Positions 1-7,021 of a stretch of DNA of 10,173 nt are shown in pieces (within the stretch, counting starts at the first letter, position 1; each line of letters opens with the position of its first letter). The notes below the pieces were generated by a model. That model saw only the letters and a list, made by a program, of their open reading frames with translations, ran no database searches and was not told the origin of the DNA. Location of the stretch: assembly GCA_039805565.1 (NCBI GenBank), contig JBDLTZ010000135.1:1-10173 (forward strand). Direction: 5' to 3'. The translations under genes were made by a program, and so were the position numbers. Source of the stretch: CALJIC01 sp039805565 (lineage in GTDB: Bacteria > Chloroflexota > Chloroflexia > Chloroflexales > Roseiflexaceae).

Positions 1-337
1 GGCCGGGCGGCCGCTGGTGTTTCTGAACGCCTGCGAGGGGGCCACGCAGGACGCCTTCTACTACGACGGCTTCATGCCGTTCTTCATCGAGGAGTGCGGC
101 GCGCGCGGCTTCATCGGGGCCGAGGTGAAGGCGCCGCAGCTGCTGGCGCATGACTTCGCGCTGCGCTTCCTACGGCTGTTCGGCGAGGGTGCGCCGGTGG
201 GAGAGATCCTGTGGCGCCTGCGGCGGTACTACCTGGACGAGCACCATAACCCGCTGGCGCTCAACTACACGCTCTACGGGCTGGACGAGGTGCAGCTGGC
301 ACACCCGGCGGGCGTGGCGGGCGGGGCCGCGGGGTAG
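1..337 (+). CDS. CHAT-domain (caspase-like) protein, C-terminal part
   Basis: The reading frame is open from base 2 (AGRPLVFLNACEGA...) to the TAG at 335-337, giving 111 visible residues; the 5' end lies outside the window. A hydrophobic strand followed by LNACEGA is the hallmark of the CHAT protease catalytic cysteine (codon 32-34). Downstream, GARGFIGAEVKAP, the helix LLAHDFALRFLRLF, PVGEILWRLRRYYL and NPLALNYTLYG match the usual order of the CHAT C-terminal half, ending in the 'Y-x-LYG' strand. The catalytic histidine should be upstream and cannot be checked. CHAT proteins are caspase-related cysteine proteases, often fused to TPR or effector modules and linked to regulated proteolysis or cell-death defence. 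The N-terminal partner domains here are unknown. The GTG at 17 is internal, not a start. The domain call is firm; the biological role is open. Confidence 0.8.
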   Translation, partial: AGRPLVFLNACEGATQDAFYYDGFMPFFIEECGARGFIGAEVKAPQLLAHDFALRFLRLFGEGAPVGEILWRLRRYYLDEHHNPLALNYTLYGLDEVQLAHPAGVAGGAAG

Positions 338-381
338 CTCGGGGCCCGCCAGCTGGCGCTGTGATCCTCCCAGGCGCCACA

Positions 382-407
382 ACCGGCCATGACAACGGGC
401 AGCCGGT
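382..407. other. Hairpin-forming inverted repeat downstream of the CHAT gene
   Basis: ACCGGC (382-387) and GCCGGT (402-407) form a perfect 6-bp inverted repeat around a 14-nt loop, 45 bp after the CHAT stop codon. No T-run follows, so it is not a standard intrinsic terminator, although it could aid termination or RNA stability. In DNA this GC-rich, a 6-bp stem could be chance. Confidence 0.25.
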
Positions 408-459
408 CTGCGGCGGCACCCCTTCGCGCAAGCGCAAAAACAGCACTGAGGCAACCACT

Positions 460-485
460 GCGATCGCGGGCTGACGCCAGATCGC
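460..485. other. Inverted repeat upstream of the amidase promoter
   Basis: GCGATC (460-465) pairs with GATCGC (480-485), and the inner GCG (466-468) can pair with CGC (475-477), giving a stem of about 9 bp with a small asymmetry. It lies just upstream of the putative -35/-10 of the amidase gene. It could be an operator-like dyad or a terminator stem for the CHAT transcript. No T-tract follows. Function unknown. Confidence 0.25.
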
Positions 486-487
486 TC

Positions 488-516
488 GAAACAGCGTGCG
501 GGCGGCGTTCTACAAT
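488..516 (+). promoter_or_regulatory. Putative sigma70-type promoter for the amidase gene
   Basis: TACAAT (511-516) matches the -10 consensus at five of six positions. At exactly 17 bp upstream lies GAAACA (488-493), a poor match to TTGACA (the ACA half only). The element is in a relatively AT-richer stretch of a GC-rich gap and would start RNA near position 523, about 40 nt before the GTG of the downstream gene. The -10 is convincing in this composition; the -35 is weak. Confidence 0.45.
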
Positions 517-561
517 CAGATCCGTGTCCTACGATGACAGATAGTGAAGGAGGGCTGAGCC

Positions 562-2097
562 GTGGAGATCAAGCAGGTCGGGATCACCGGCAAGAGTTTC
601 GAGGCCACGAACGGCCGGCCAATCCGCATGGTTGTGATCCACTCGACGGCGGCGCGCGGCCCGGGGGACTTTAACTACCTGAGGCGCGGCGGCGCGGCCG
701 ATCGGCCGGTGTCGATCCACTACTACATCGCTAAGGATGGCACGATCTCGCAGATGGTGCCGGACAAGGATGTGGCCTGGCAGGCCGGCAAGAGCAGCTG
801 GAAGGTGGACGGCAAGGTGGTGGCGCCGAGCTGCAACCCGATCTCGCTGGGGATCGAGCTAGAGAATCTGAACACCGGCAAGGACCCGTACCCGGAGGCG
901 CAGTATCAGGCGGCGCTGTGGCTCACGAAGCAGCTGGTGGTGAAGTACAACATCCCGCGCAGCCAGGTGGTGCGGCACCTGGACATCTCGCCGAGGCGCA
1001 AGACCGACCCGCGCGGCTTCCCGTGGGAGCGCCTCATGGCCGAGCTGTTCGCGCCGAACTCCGCGCCGCCCGCGCAGCCCCCGGCGAGCCTGCCGCCTGC
1101 GCCGCAGCCGCCTGCCGAGCCGCTGGGCGCCGGGCAGCAGCTGCGGAAATTCCTGGTGGACCTGGCCTACCGCGCCGCGAACAGCTCGCACCCCTCGGGC
1201 TGGCCGCTGCTGAAGCAGGCGGTGACGAAGGCCACCGGCATGCCGATCTGGTCGATCACGCCGCCGCCGAGCGGGGACGGCGTGGGCGAGGATGAGGACC
1301 AGCGGGCGGTGGACGTGGCCGGGGTGAAGACGATTGTGGAGGCCTACGGGCGCGACCTGTTCTACGCGATGCCCGACGCGCTGGACCAGGTGCAGCAGCT
1401 GAGCGCGACGGGCGCCGGGCCGCACCGCGACGGGCTGCTCCAGGTGCTGTTCAAGGCCGCTGACCCGGACAAGGGGCTCCGCCCGAACACAGCGTTTCAC
1501 CAGATCTACCTGCAGCGGCCGACCGAGATCGGCGTGCCGCTGGGGGCGGACAAGGTGCTGACGGTGGGCGGCAAGACCTACTCGCTGCAGCACTTCGCCG
1601 TGGACACGCTGATCTGGAACGGCAGAAAGGTGGTGCGGCTGAGCGAGCTGACGCGCGACATGTACGGCGCCGACGCGCGCTCCGCCGAGGAGAAGACGCT
1701 GCGGGACGCGGTGCTGAACGACCTGTACCAGACCTTCACGGGGCGCTCGTTCGATCGTGGGGCGCTGTTCTGCCGCTACGCTATCCAGAACGGGGTGGGG
1801 GCCCCGCGCGGCAAGGCCGAGGTGCAGGTGCTGGAGGGGAACCGGCTCGTGGCGATGCCCTATGCGCTGGACGTGCTGTACTGCCGCATCCCGAACGACG
1901 GCAACTGGAAGGATGTGGCGGTGGGTGCTATCCCGGGGCTGCTGGCCGGCGACGACGGGATGGCGCGGCTGACGGCGTTGCTGGCGCAGGGAGACCCGGA
2001 TGAGGCGGCGCCGGTGCTGGGCGTGGGCGGGGAGAGCGCTGAGGATGTGCTCCCCGGGACGGTGTACGAGGGCGGGCTGCTCGGGGAGGAGGTTTAG
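562..2097 (+). CDS. Amidase_2 (N-acetylmuramoyl-L-alanine amidase type) protein with duplicated C-terminal module
   Basis: 511 aa. The GTG start is set by AAGGAGGG at 547-554, 7 nt upstream. Residues about 20-160 form an Amidase_2/PGRP fold: VVIHST carries H27, SIHYYIAKDGTI is the family's substrate-cleft strand, LGIELEN follows, and RHLDISPRRKTDPRGFPW carries H139 and D149. H27, H139 and D149 would be the zinc ligands of an enzyme cutting the MurNAc-L-Ala bond of peptidoglycan. A Pro/Ala linker (about 167-188) leads to a helical region and then two similar units (about 312-360 and 402-450), each with a G-x-P-x-G turn, a GG/GN-K/R strand and an aromatic-Ala-x-Asp-x-Leu strand; these look like a wall- or ligand-binding duplication, which is inference. 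No signal peptide or transmembrane segment is visible, unusual for a housekeeping wall amidase and more like an endolysin. The stop overlaps the stop of the convergent gene by 4 bp. Confidence 0.85.
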   Translation: MEIKQVGITGKSFEATNGRPIRMVVIHSTAARGPGDFNYLRRGGAADRPVSIHYYIAKDGTISQMVPDKDVAWQAGKSSWKVDGKVVAPSCNPISLGIELENLNTGKDPYPEAQYQAALWLTKQLVVKYNIPRSQVVRHLDISPRRKTDPRGFPWERLMAELFAPNSAPPAQPPASLPPAPQPPAEPLGAGQQLRKFLVDLAYRAANSSHPSGWPLLKQAVTKATGMPIWSITPPPSGDGVGEDEDQRAVDVAGVKTIVEAYGRDLFYAMPDALDQVQQLSATGAGPHRDGLLQVLFKAADPDKGLRPNTAFHQIYLQRPTEIGVPLGADKVLTVGGKTYSLQHFAVDTLIWNGRKVVRLSELTRDMYGADARSAEEKTLRDAVLNDLYQTFTGRSFDRGALFCRYAIQNGVGAPRGKAEVQVLEGNRLVAMPYALDVLYCRIPNDGNWKDVAVGAIPGLLAGDDGMARLTALLAQGDPDEAAPVLGVGGESAEDVLPGTVYEGGLLGEEV

Positions 2098-4688
2098 CAC
2101 TTTCCCCTTACCCATGCCTCCTGCTCCGCGCGCGTGGTGACGTCGCCGTCGAGCAGGGCGGCGCGCAGGTCGGCCAGGAGCTCGCCGAAGCGTGGCCCCG
2201 GCTTGAGGCCCAGCCCCTTGAGGAATCGGCCGTCCACCGCGATGCGGACGTGCCGCAGCGTCTCTAGATAGCGCGCGACTGCCTCTGAGAGCGGCGCTCC
2301 CTCGGCCACCTGGGCCGTGCAGAGCGCCGCTTCGTCGATCCCGTGCAGCGCGCGGTCCACGGCGCTGCTGATCTGCTCGCGGCCGCGCAGGGAGGCCAGC
2401 CGCTCGTGGAGCAGCGAGAGGTCTCGCAGCAGGCGGGCCTGGGCGGCGGCGGGGTGGTAGCGGGCGATCAGCTCCTCGCGCTCAGAGGGGGTGAGGCGGT
2501 AGACCACCAGCCCGAGGTAGAGGTCGGCCAGCTCGGCGCCTGGGGCCGGCAGCGCGCGGGCGCGGGCGAACTGCCCCGAGAGCTCCTCGGTCCAGCGCAG
2601 AGAGGGGTGGAGCGCGCGCAGGACGCCGAGCTCGTCGAGGAGGGCGAGGGCTCGCTCGGGCCGCTGCTCCTGGAGCGTGAGGCGAAGCTCGTGAGCGATG
2701 CGCTGCGGCGTGGTGCGCTCGAGGACGTCGTGCTCGAGGGCATCGGCCACGAGGGCGCGGGTACGCGGCTCGAGGGTGAAGCCGAGCCGGGCGGCGAGAC
2801 GGGCGGCGCGCATGAGGCGGGTCGGGTCGTCGATGAAACTCAGGTTGTGGAGCACGCGGATGAGCCCGCGGCGGATGTCGGCCCGCCCGCCGTAGAAGTC
2901 GTACAGGCGGCCGTAGCGTGAGGGGTTGAGGCAGATGGCGAGCGTGTTGACCGTGAAGTCGCGCCGGTGCAGGTCGTGGCGCAGCGAGGCGGCCTCGACG
3001 TCGGGGAGGGCGGCGGGGCGCTCGTAGAACTCGGTGCGGGCGGTGACGAAGTCGAGGGCGAGGCTCGAGTCGTGAGGGCCGTGGATCTCAAGCCCCTGGC
3101 CCGCGCCGTGGAGCTCGAGTGTGGCGGTGCCGAACGCGGCGTGGCTGCGGACGTGGCCGTCGAGCTCCTGGGCGAGCTGCTCGGCGAGGCCGATCGCGTC
3201 CCCCTCGACGACCAGGTCGAGGTCCTCTTGGGGGCGGCCGAGGAGCATGTCGCGAACGGTGCCGCCGACGACGTAGAGGGCGGAGCCGCGGGACTCGGCC
3301 AGGGCGGCGGCGCGGCGGAGGAGGGCGAGGGTGGGCGGGGTGAGGAAGCGCTCGAGCTGCGCGGCGAGAGCCTCGTGGCCGTCGGACTCGGCGGCGCGCG
3401 AGCCGCTCCAGTGGCGCAGCAGGTCGGAGCGCGTGATGATGCCGAGCAGGCGGCGGTGCTCGTCGGCCACGAGGACGCGCCCCGTACGCTCGCCGTTGTC
3501 GGCGGCGAGGGCCTGGCGCACGGCGGCGAGCGGCGCGTCGGGCGGGAGGACCGTGGGGCCGTGCCAGAGGTAGCGGGCGAGCGGGGCCTCGCGCAGGCCG
3601 TGGCGCAGTGCACGGTCCAGGTCACGGCGCGAGATCAGGCCCTGCACGGCGCCCTCGGCGTCCACCACCGGCAGCGTGCTGTGCCCGTAGCGGGCCATGA
3701 GCTCCTCGGCCTGGGCGACGGTGGCTCCGACAGGGACGGAGTGCACCCGGCCCGACATAATATCGGCGGCGGTGATTGCGGGGCGAGCCATGCGGCGGGC
3801 GGCGGCCTCGACGTCGGCAAGGAGCTCCTGAGCGGCGCGCTCGCGCACGAAGGCCGCGGCGGCCGCACGGTGCCCGCCGCCGCCGAACGCGGAGGCGAGC
3901 GCGCCGGCATCGACGGCCTCGCCGTTGGAGCGCAGGATGAGCTGGGTGCCGGCGTCGCCCATCTCGATCGCGAGGGCGGCGAGCGCGGGCTGGTAGAGGT
4001 CGCGCAGGCGGTGGGCGAGCGGCGAGAGCTCGGGGACGGTGCCCTCGGCGCGGGCGGCAGCGAAGAGGGCCGACCAGCCATCGAGCTCGACGAGGCGCAT
4101 GCTGCCGACAAGCTGCTGGAGGAGGGCCTCCTGGGCGGGGCTGAGCGGCCGGCGCAGGAACTCGGCGAGGGCCTCGAGACGCGCGCCCTGGCCGAGGAGC
4201 CACGCGGCGCAGGCCACGTCCTCCTGGCGGGTGCCGGGGAGCGACAGGCTGGAGGTGTCCTCGTAGATGCCGAGCAGGAGCAGCGTGGCCTCGACGGTCG
4301 TGAGCGAGAGGCCGGCATCCATGAGCTGGCGGGCGAGGATGGTGGTGTTGGCGCCGGTGTCGGCGTGGATCAGCTCGTCACCGGGGAGCGGATCCTGCTC
4401 GGGCGGGTGGTGGTCGATGATCAGCACGGGCGGGTGAGGTTCGCCGAGCTGGGGGATGCGCGGGACCGTGGCGGTGTCCACCAGGATGACGTGCTCGACG
4501 GGCTCGTCGGGCAGGTCGCCGAGGCGGACGAAGGGGAGCTCGCGGGCGTGGAGGGCGGCGAACTCGCGGACGTTCTCGTTGAGCTGGGCGCTGAGGACGG
4601 GCACGGCGCGCGGGTAGAGGCGCGCAGCGGCGAGCTGTGACGCGAGGGCGTCGAAGTCGGTGTAGCTGTGGGTGAGGATCAGTTCCAC
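2094..4688 (-). CDS. DHH phosphoesterase-CBS-CBS-tRNA nucleotidyltransferase (class II, poly(A) polymerase family) fusion
   Basis: 864 aa from the GTG at 4688. An ATG at 4742 is also in frame but lies upstream of the -10 box, whereas the GTG has GGAG 8 nt upstream. Residues 1-300 are a DHH/DHHA1 phosphoesterase (NrnA/RecJ-like): THSYTDFDALAS with D11 and D13, VDTA with D71, IDHH at 91-94, YEDTSS with D144, and the DHHA1 loop GGGGHRAA (269-276). CBS domains lie at about 305-360 and 370-427. The nucleotidyltransferase head starts near 470: GGTVRD (475-480), catalytic DLD (489-491), RRDFTVN (575-581), YDFYGGRADI and DDPTRLMRAARLAARLGF (620-637, with D where most relatives have E-D). The C-terminus has the tail GLGLKPGPRFGELL. 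The enzyme would add C and/or A to tRNA 3' ends; the CBS pair could sense adenine nucleotides and the DHH part could cleave short RNAs or cyclic dinucleotides. This architecture is known in bacteria such as Aquifex. Whether it adds CC, A or CCA cannot be read from sequence alone. Confidence 0.9.
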   Translation of the reverse strand: MELILTHSYTDFDALASQLAAARLYPRAVPVLSAQLNENVREFAALHARELPFVRLGDLPDEPVEHVILVDTATVPRIPQLGEPHPPVLIIDHHPPEQDPLPGDELIHADTGANTTILARQLMDAGLSLTTVEATLLLLGIYEDTSSLSLPGTRQEDVACAAWLLGQGARLEALAEFLRRPLSPAQEALLQQLVGSMRLVELDGWSALFAAARAEGTVPELSPLAHRLRDLYQPALAALAIEMGDAGTQLILRSNGEAVDAGALASAFGGGGHRAAAAAFVRERAAQELLADVEAAARRMARPAITAADIMSGRVHSVPVGATVAQAEELMARYGHSTLPVVDAEGAVQGLISRRDLDRALRHGLREAPLARYLWHGPTVLPPDAPLAAVRQALAADNGERTGRVLVADEHRRLLGIITRSDLLRHWSGSRAAESDGHEALAAQLERFLTPPTLALLRRAAALAESRGSALYVVGGTVRDMLLGRPQEDLDLVVEGDAIGLAEQLAQELDGHVRSHAAFGTATLELHGAGQGLEIHGPHDSSLALDFVTARTEFYERPAALPDVEAASLRHDLHRRDFTVNTLAICLNPSRYGRLYDFYGGRADIRRGLIRVLHNLSFIDDPTRLMRAARLAARLGFTLEPRTRALVADALEHDVLERTTPQRIAHELRLTLQEQRPERALALLDELGVLRALHPSLRWTEELSGQFARARALPAPGAELADLYLGLVVYRLTPSEREELIARYHPAAAQARLLRDLSLLHERLASLRGREQISSAVDRALHGIDEAALCTAQVAEGAPLSEAVARYLETLRHVRIAVDGRFLKGLGLKPGPRFGELLADLRAALLDGDVTTRAEQEAWVRGKC

Positions 4689-4696
4689 TCTGTGTG

Positions 4697-4719
4697 CTCC
4701 GCTCAAGGGCATTATAGCA
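4697..4719 (-). promoter_or_regulatory. Extended -10 promoter and ribosome binding site of the DHH-CBS-nucleotidyltransferase gene
   Basis: Read on the minus strand, TGCTATAAT (4719 down to 4711) is a perfect extended -10 (TGn plus TATAAT). No good -35 is found at 16-18 bp, as is common for extended -10 promoters. Transcription would start near 4704, just upstream of GGAG (4700-4697), which sits 8 nt before the GTG start at 4688. The leader would be only about 15 nt. This placement excludes the ATG at 4742 as the translation start from this promoter. Confidence 0.6.
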
Positions 4720-4821
4720 GGTGCGAGCTTGTGCGATGGCATGGCCCTCGCGCTCTCTCGATGCCTGCCGAGCGCACGGCTTCCCGCGGCGTATGCGGCT
4801 GTAGCGGAATGTTATCTCAGC

Positions 4822-4992
4822 ATGGCTGTCGTGCGGCGCGACCGGCTCCGGGAGGGCGGAGCGCGGCCCGGGGCGTCGGTCGAGCTGCGCGTGGACCAGC
4901 GCACCGGCAAGCTGCTGATGAGCAGCGAGGGCAAGGGCCTGGCGTCAGACGTGGTGGCGCGGCGGGTCGCCGAGGGGGATGCGCGGCCGTAG
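4822..4992 (+). CDS. Small hypothetical ORF (56 aa), doubtful
   Basis: A 56-codon frame, MAVVRRDRLREGG... to ...AEGDARP, lies alone in the 403-bp gap between the nucleotidyltransferase fusion and the histidine kinase, divergent from the former and convergent with the latter. Third codon positions are almost all G or C, as in the real genes here, and the product is a basic protein with a strand-like stretch (ASVELRVDQRTGKLLM) resembling small DNA-binding or antitoxin-like proteins only in a general way. There is no clear Shine-Dalgarno sequence before the ATG and no recognised family. The frame stays open upstream to 4672, but that part overlaps the divergent promoter. It may be a small gene, a gene remnant, or an open frame arising by chance in GC-rich DNA. 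Confidence 0.3.
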   Translation: MAVVRRDRLREGGARPGASVELRVDQRTGKLLMSSEGKGLASDVVARRVAEGDARP

Positions 4993-5004
4993 GCGACTCT
5001 CCCC

Positions 5005-5068
5005 TGAGCCACAGAGGCAGAAGGTCGAGCGGCGTACGTCTGAAGTTCTCAGTGCGCTCTGTGGCTCA
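5005..5068. repeat. Perfect 12-bp inverted repeat between convergent genes
   Basis: TGAGCCACAGAG (5005-5016) is repeated in perfect inverted form as CTCTGTGGCTCA (5057-5068), with a 40-nt spacer. It lies after the histidine kinase stop (5092, minus strand) and after the small plus-strand ORF (4992), so it is placed to act as a bidirectional stem-loop terminator or mRNA 3' stabiliser, although no T-run follows on either strand. The 'CACAGAG/CTCTGTG' wording also resembles intergenic repeats that I recall as recurring in some environmental bacterial genomes. That resemblance is from memory and unverified. Confidence 0.55.
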
Positions 5069-5091
5069 ATCGGAGCGCCTGCTCCCTAGAG

Positions 5092-6270
<1,179 letters not shown>

Positions 6271-6370
6271 CGTTGGAGCTCCTGGCTGGGCAGCGCTGTG
6301 GACGAGACGATCGACGAGAGGGTGAGACGAGGGGGTGGTGGTATGCTGGGCGCTGAGAGACCATACGGGT

Positions 6371-6376
6371 ATTATA
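6371..6376 (-). promoter_or_regulatory. -10 box for the histidine kinase gene
   Basis: On the minus strand this is a perfect TATAAT. The -35 region at 16-18 bp has no good match to TTGACA. Transcription would begin near 6364, leaving a leader of about 94 nt before the ATG at 6270. A perfect -10 hexamer is rare in such GC-rich DNA, and it sits in the shared upstream region of two divergent genes. Confidence 0.5.
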
Positions 6377-6379
6377 GCG

Positions 6380-6394
6380 CAGCTTGCACAGCTT
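6380..6394 (+). promoter_or_regulatory. Direct repeat between divergent promoters (possible operator)
   Basis: CAGCTT occurs twice (6380-6385 and 6389-6394) with a 9-bp period, inside the 49-bp interval between the two outward-facing -10 boxes. Tandem half-sites with spacing near one helical turn are typical of response-regulator binding, and this position could influence both the kinase and the ferritin promoter. No regulator is identified, and two six-base copies could be chance. Confidence 0.25.
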
Positions 6395-6425
6395 CGGCAG
6401 GTGGTTTTGTCCGGGAGATATCCTG

Positions 6426-6472
6426 TATAATGAGATGGCATCGGCCGCGCCACGCGTACGATATGAAAGGAG
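6426..6472 (+). promoter_or_regulatory. -10 box and ribosome binding site for ferritin
   Basis: TATAAT (6426-6431) is a perfect -10. The best -35 candidates 15-17 bp upstream are T-rich (within 6403-6410) but poor. The leader would be about 40 nt and ends in AAAGGAG (6466-6472), 6 nt before the ATG at 6479. No Fur-type dyad is visible around the promoter, so iron control, if present, is not evident from sequence. Confidence 0.55.
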
Positions 6473-6478
6473 CACACC

Positions 6479-7000
6479 ATGCTGAGCGAGACCGTCCAGC
6501 AGGCGCTGAACAAGCAGATCACCTACGAGTTCTCGGCGTCCCACGCCTACATGGCGCTCTCCGCCTACTTCGAGAGTCTGAACCTCACCGGGTTCGCGCA
6601 CTGGTTTCGTGTGCAGAGCGATGAGGAGCGCGAGCACGCCCTGCGCTTCTTCGACTACGTCAACGACCGCGGCGGGCGCGTCATGCTGGGAGCGATCGGC
6701 GAGCCGCAGACCGAGTTCTCAAACCCGCTCGACGCGATGGAGCACGCGCTGGGGCACGAGCGAAGCGTCACGGCGTCGATCAACACCATCTACGCCCTGG
6801 CGCTGCGCGAGAACGACTACGCCACCCAGAGCATGCTGAAGTGGTTTATTGACGAGCAGGTGGAGGAGGAGAAGAACGCCGACGACATCGTCCAGCACCT
6901 GAAGCTGATCGGGAGCGACGGCACCGGGCTGCTGATGATCGACCGGCAGCTCACCTCGCGGCAGGGCGGCTCGGGCTCGGGCGAGGCGGAGGAGGAGTAG
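6479..7000 (+). CDS. ftnA: Bacterial non-haem ferritin
   Basis: 173 aa, start fixed by a strong ribosome site. This is a four-helix ferritin that oxidises Fe(II) and stores Fe(III) in a 24-subunit cytoplasmic shell. Every ferroxidase ligand known from E. coli FtnA falls at the same residue number: site A E17, E50 and H53 (EEREH); site B E94, Q127 and E130; third iron site E49, E126 and E129. Length is close to the family norm, with a slightly longer acidic, Gly/Ser/Glu-rich tail (SGSGEAEEE). No haem-binding Met at the bacterioferritin position is apparent, and the sequence resembles FtnA rather than Dps or Bfr. An ABC transporter ATPase gene follows after 21 bp in the same direction, suggesting cotranscription. 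The histidine kinase gene is divergent upstream. Confidence 0.95.
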   Translation: MLSETVQQALNKQITYEFSASHAYMALSAYFESLNLTGFAHWFRVQSDEEREHALRFFDYVNDRGGRVMLGAIGEPQTEFSNPLDAMEHALGHERSVTASINTIYALALRENDYATQSMLKWFIDEQVEEEKNADDIVQHLKLIGSDGTGLLMIDRQLTSRQGGSGSGEAEEE

Positions 7001-7021
7001 GCGATCGCGCCTTCGTCATCT

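Noticed and set aside
859..2115. 418-codon open frame on the minus strand
   Set aside because: Antisense to the Amidase_2 gene; Arg/His/Leu/Pro-rich composition is typical of a shadow frame in GC-rich DNA, with no family motifs.
3757..3762. ATAATA / TATTAT resembling a -10 box
   Set aside because: It is inside the CBS-domain coding sequence (codons for Asp-Ile-Met) with no -35 and no gene start nearby.
2967..4640. 557-codon open frame on the plus strand
   Set aside because: Antisense to the DHH-CBS-nucleotidyltransferase gene, whose motifs are unmistakable; the product is a low-complexity Gly/Glu/Ala/Val string.
4689..4742. 18-residue N-terminal extension of the DHH-CBS-nucleotidyltransferase
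   Set aside because: The extension contains the extended -10 promoter, so it would not be in the transcript; the GTG at 4688 has a ribosome site and begins directly with the DHH strand.
6271..6522. N-terminal extension of the histidine kinase up to 6522
   Set aside because: It would cross both promoters and overlap the divergent ferritin start; a good AGGAG site supports the ATG at 6270.
7001..7008. GCGATCGC palindrome (also at 460-467) as a cyanobacterial HIP1-type repeat
   Set aside because: Only two copies were noticed and the core is common in GC-rich DNA; nothing else suggests a cyanobacterium.
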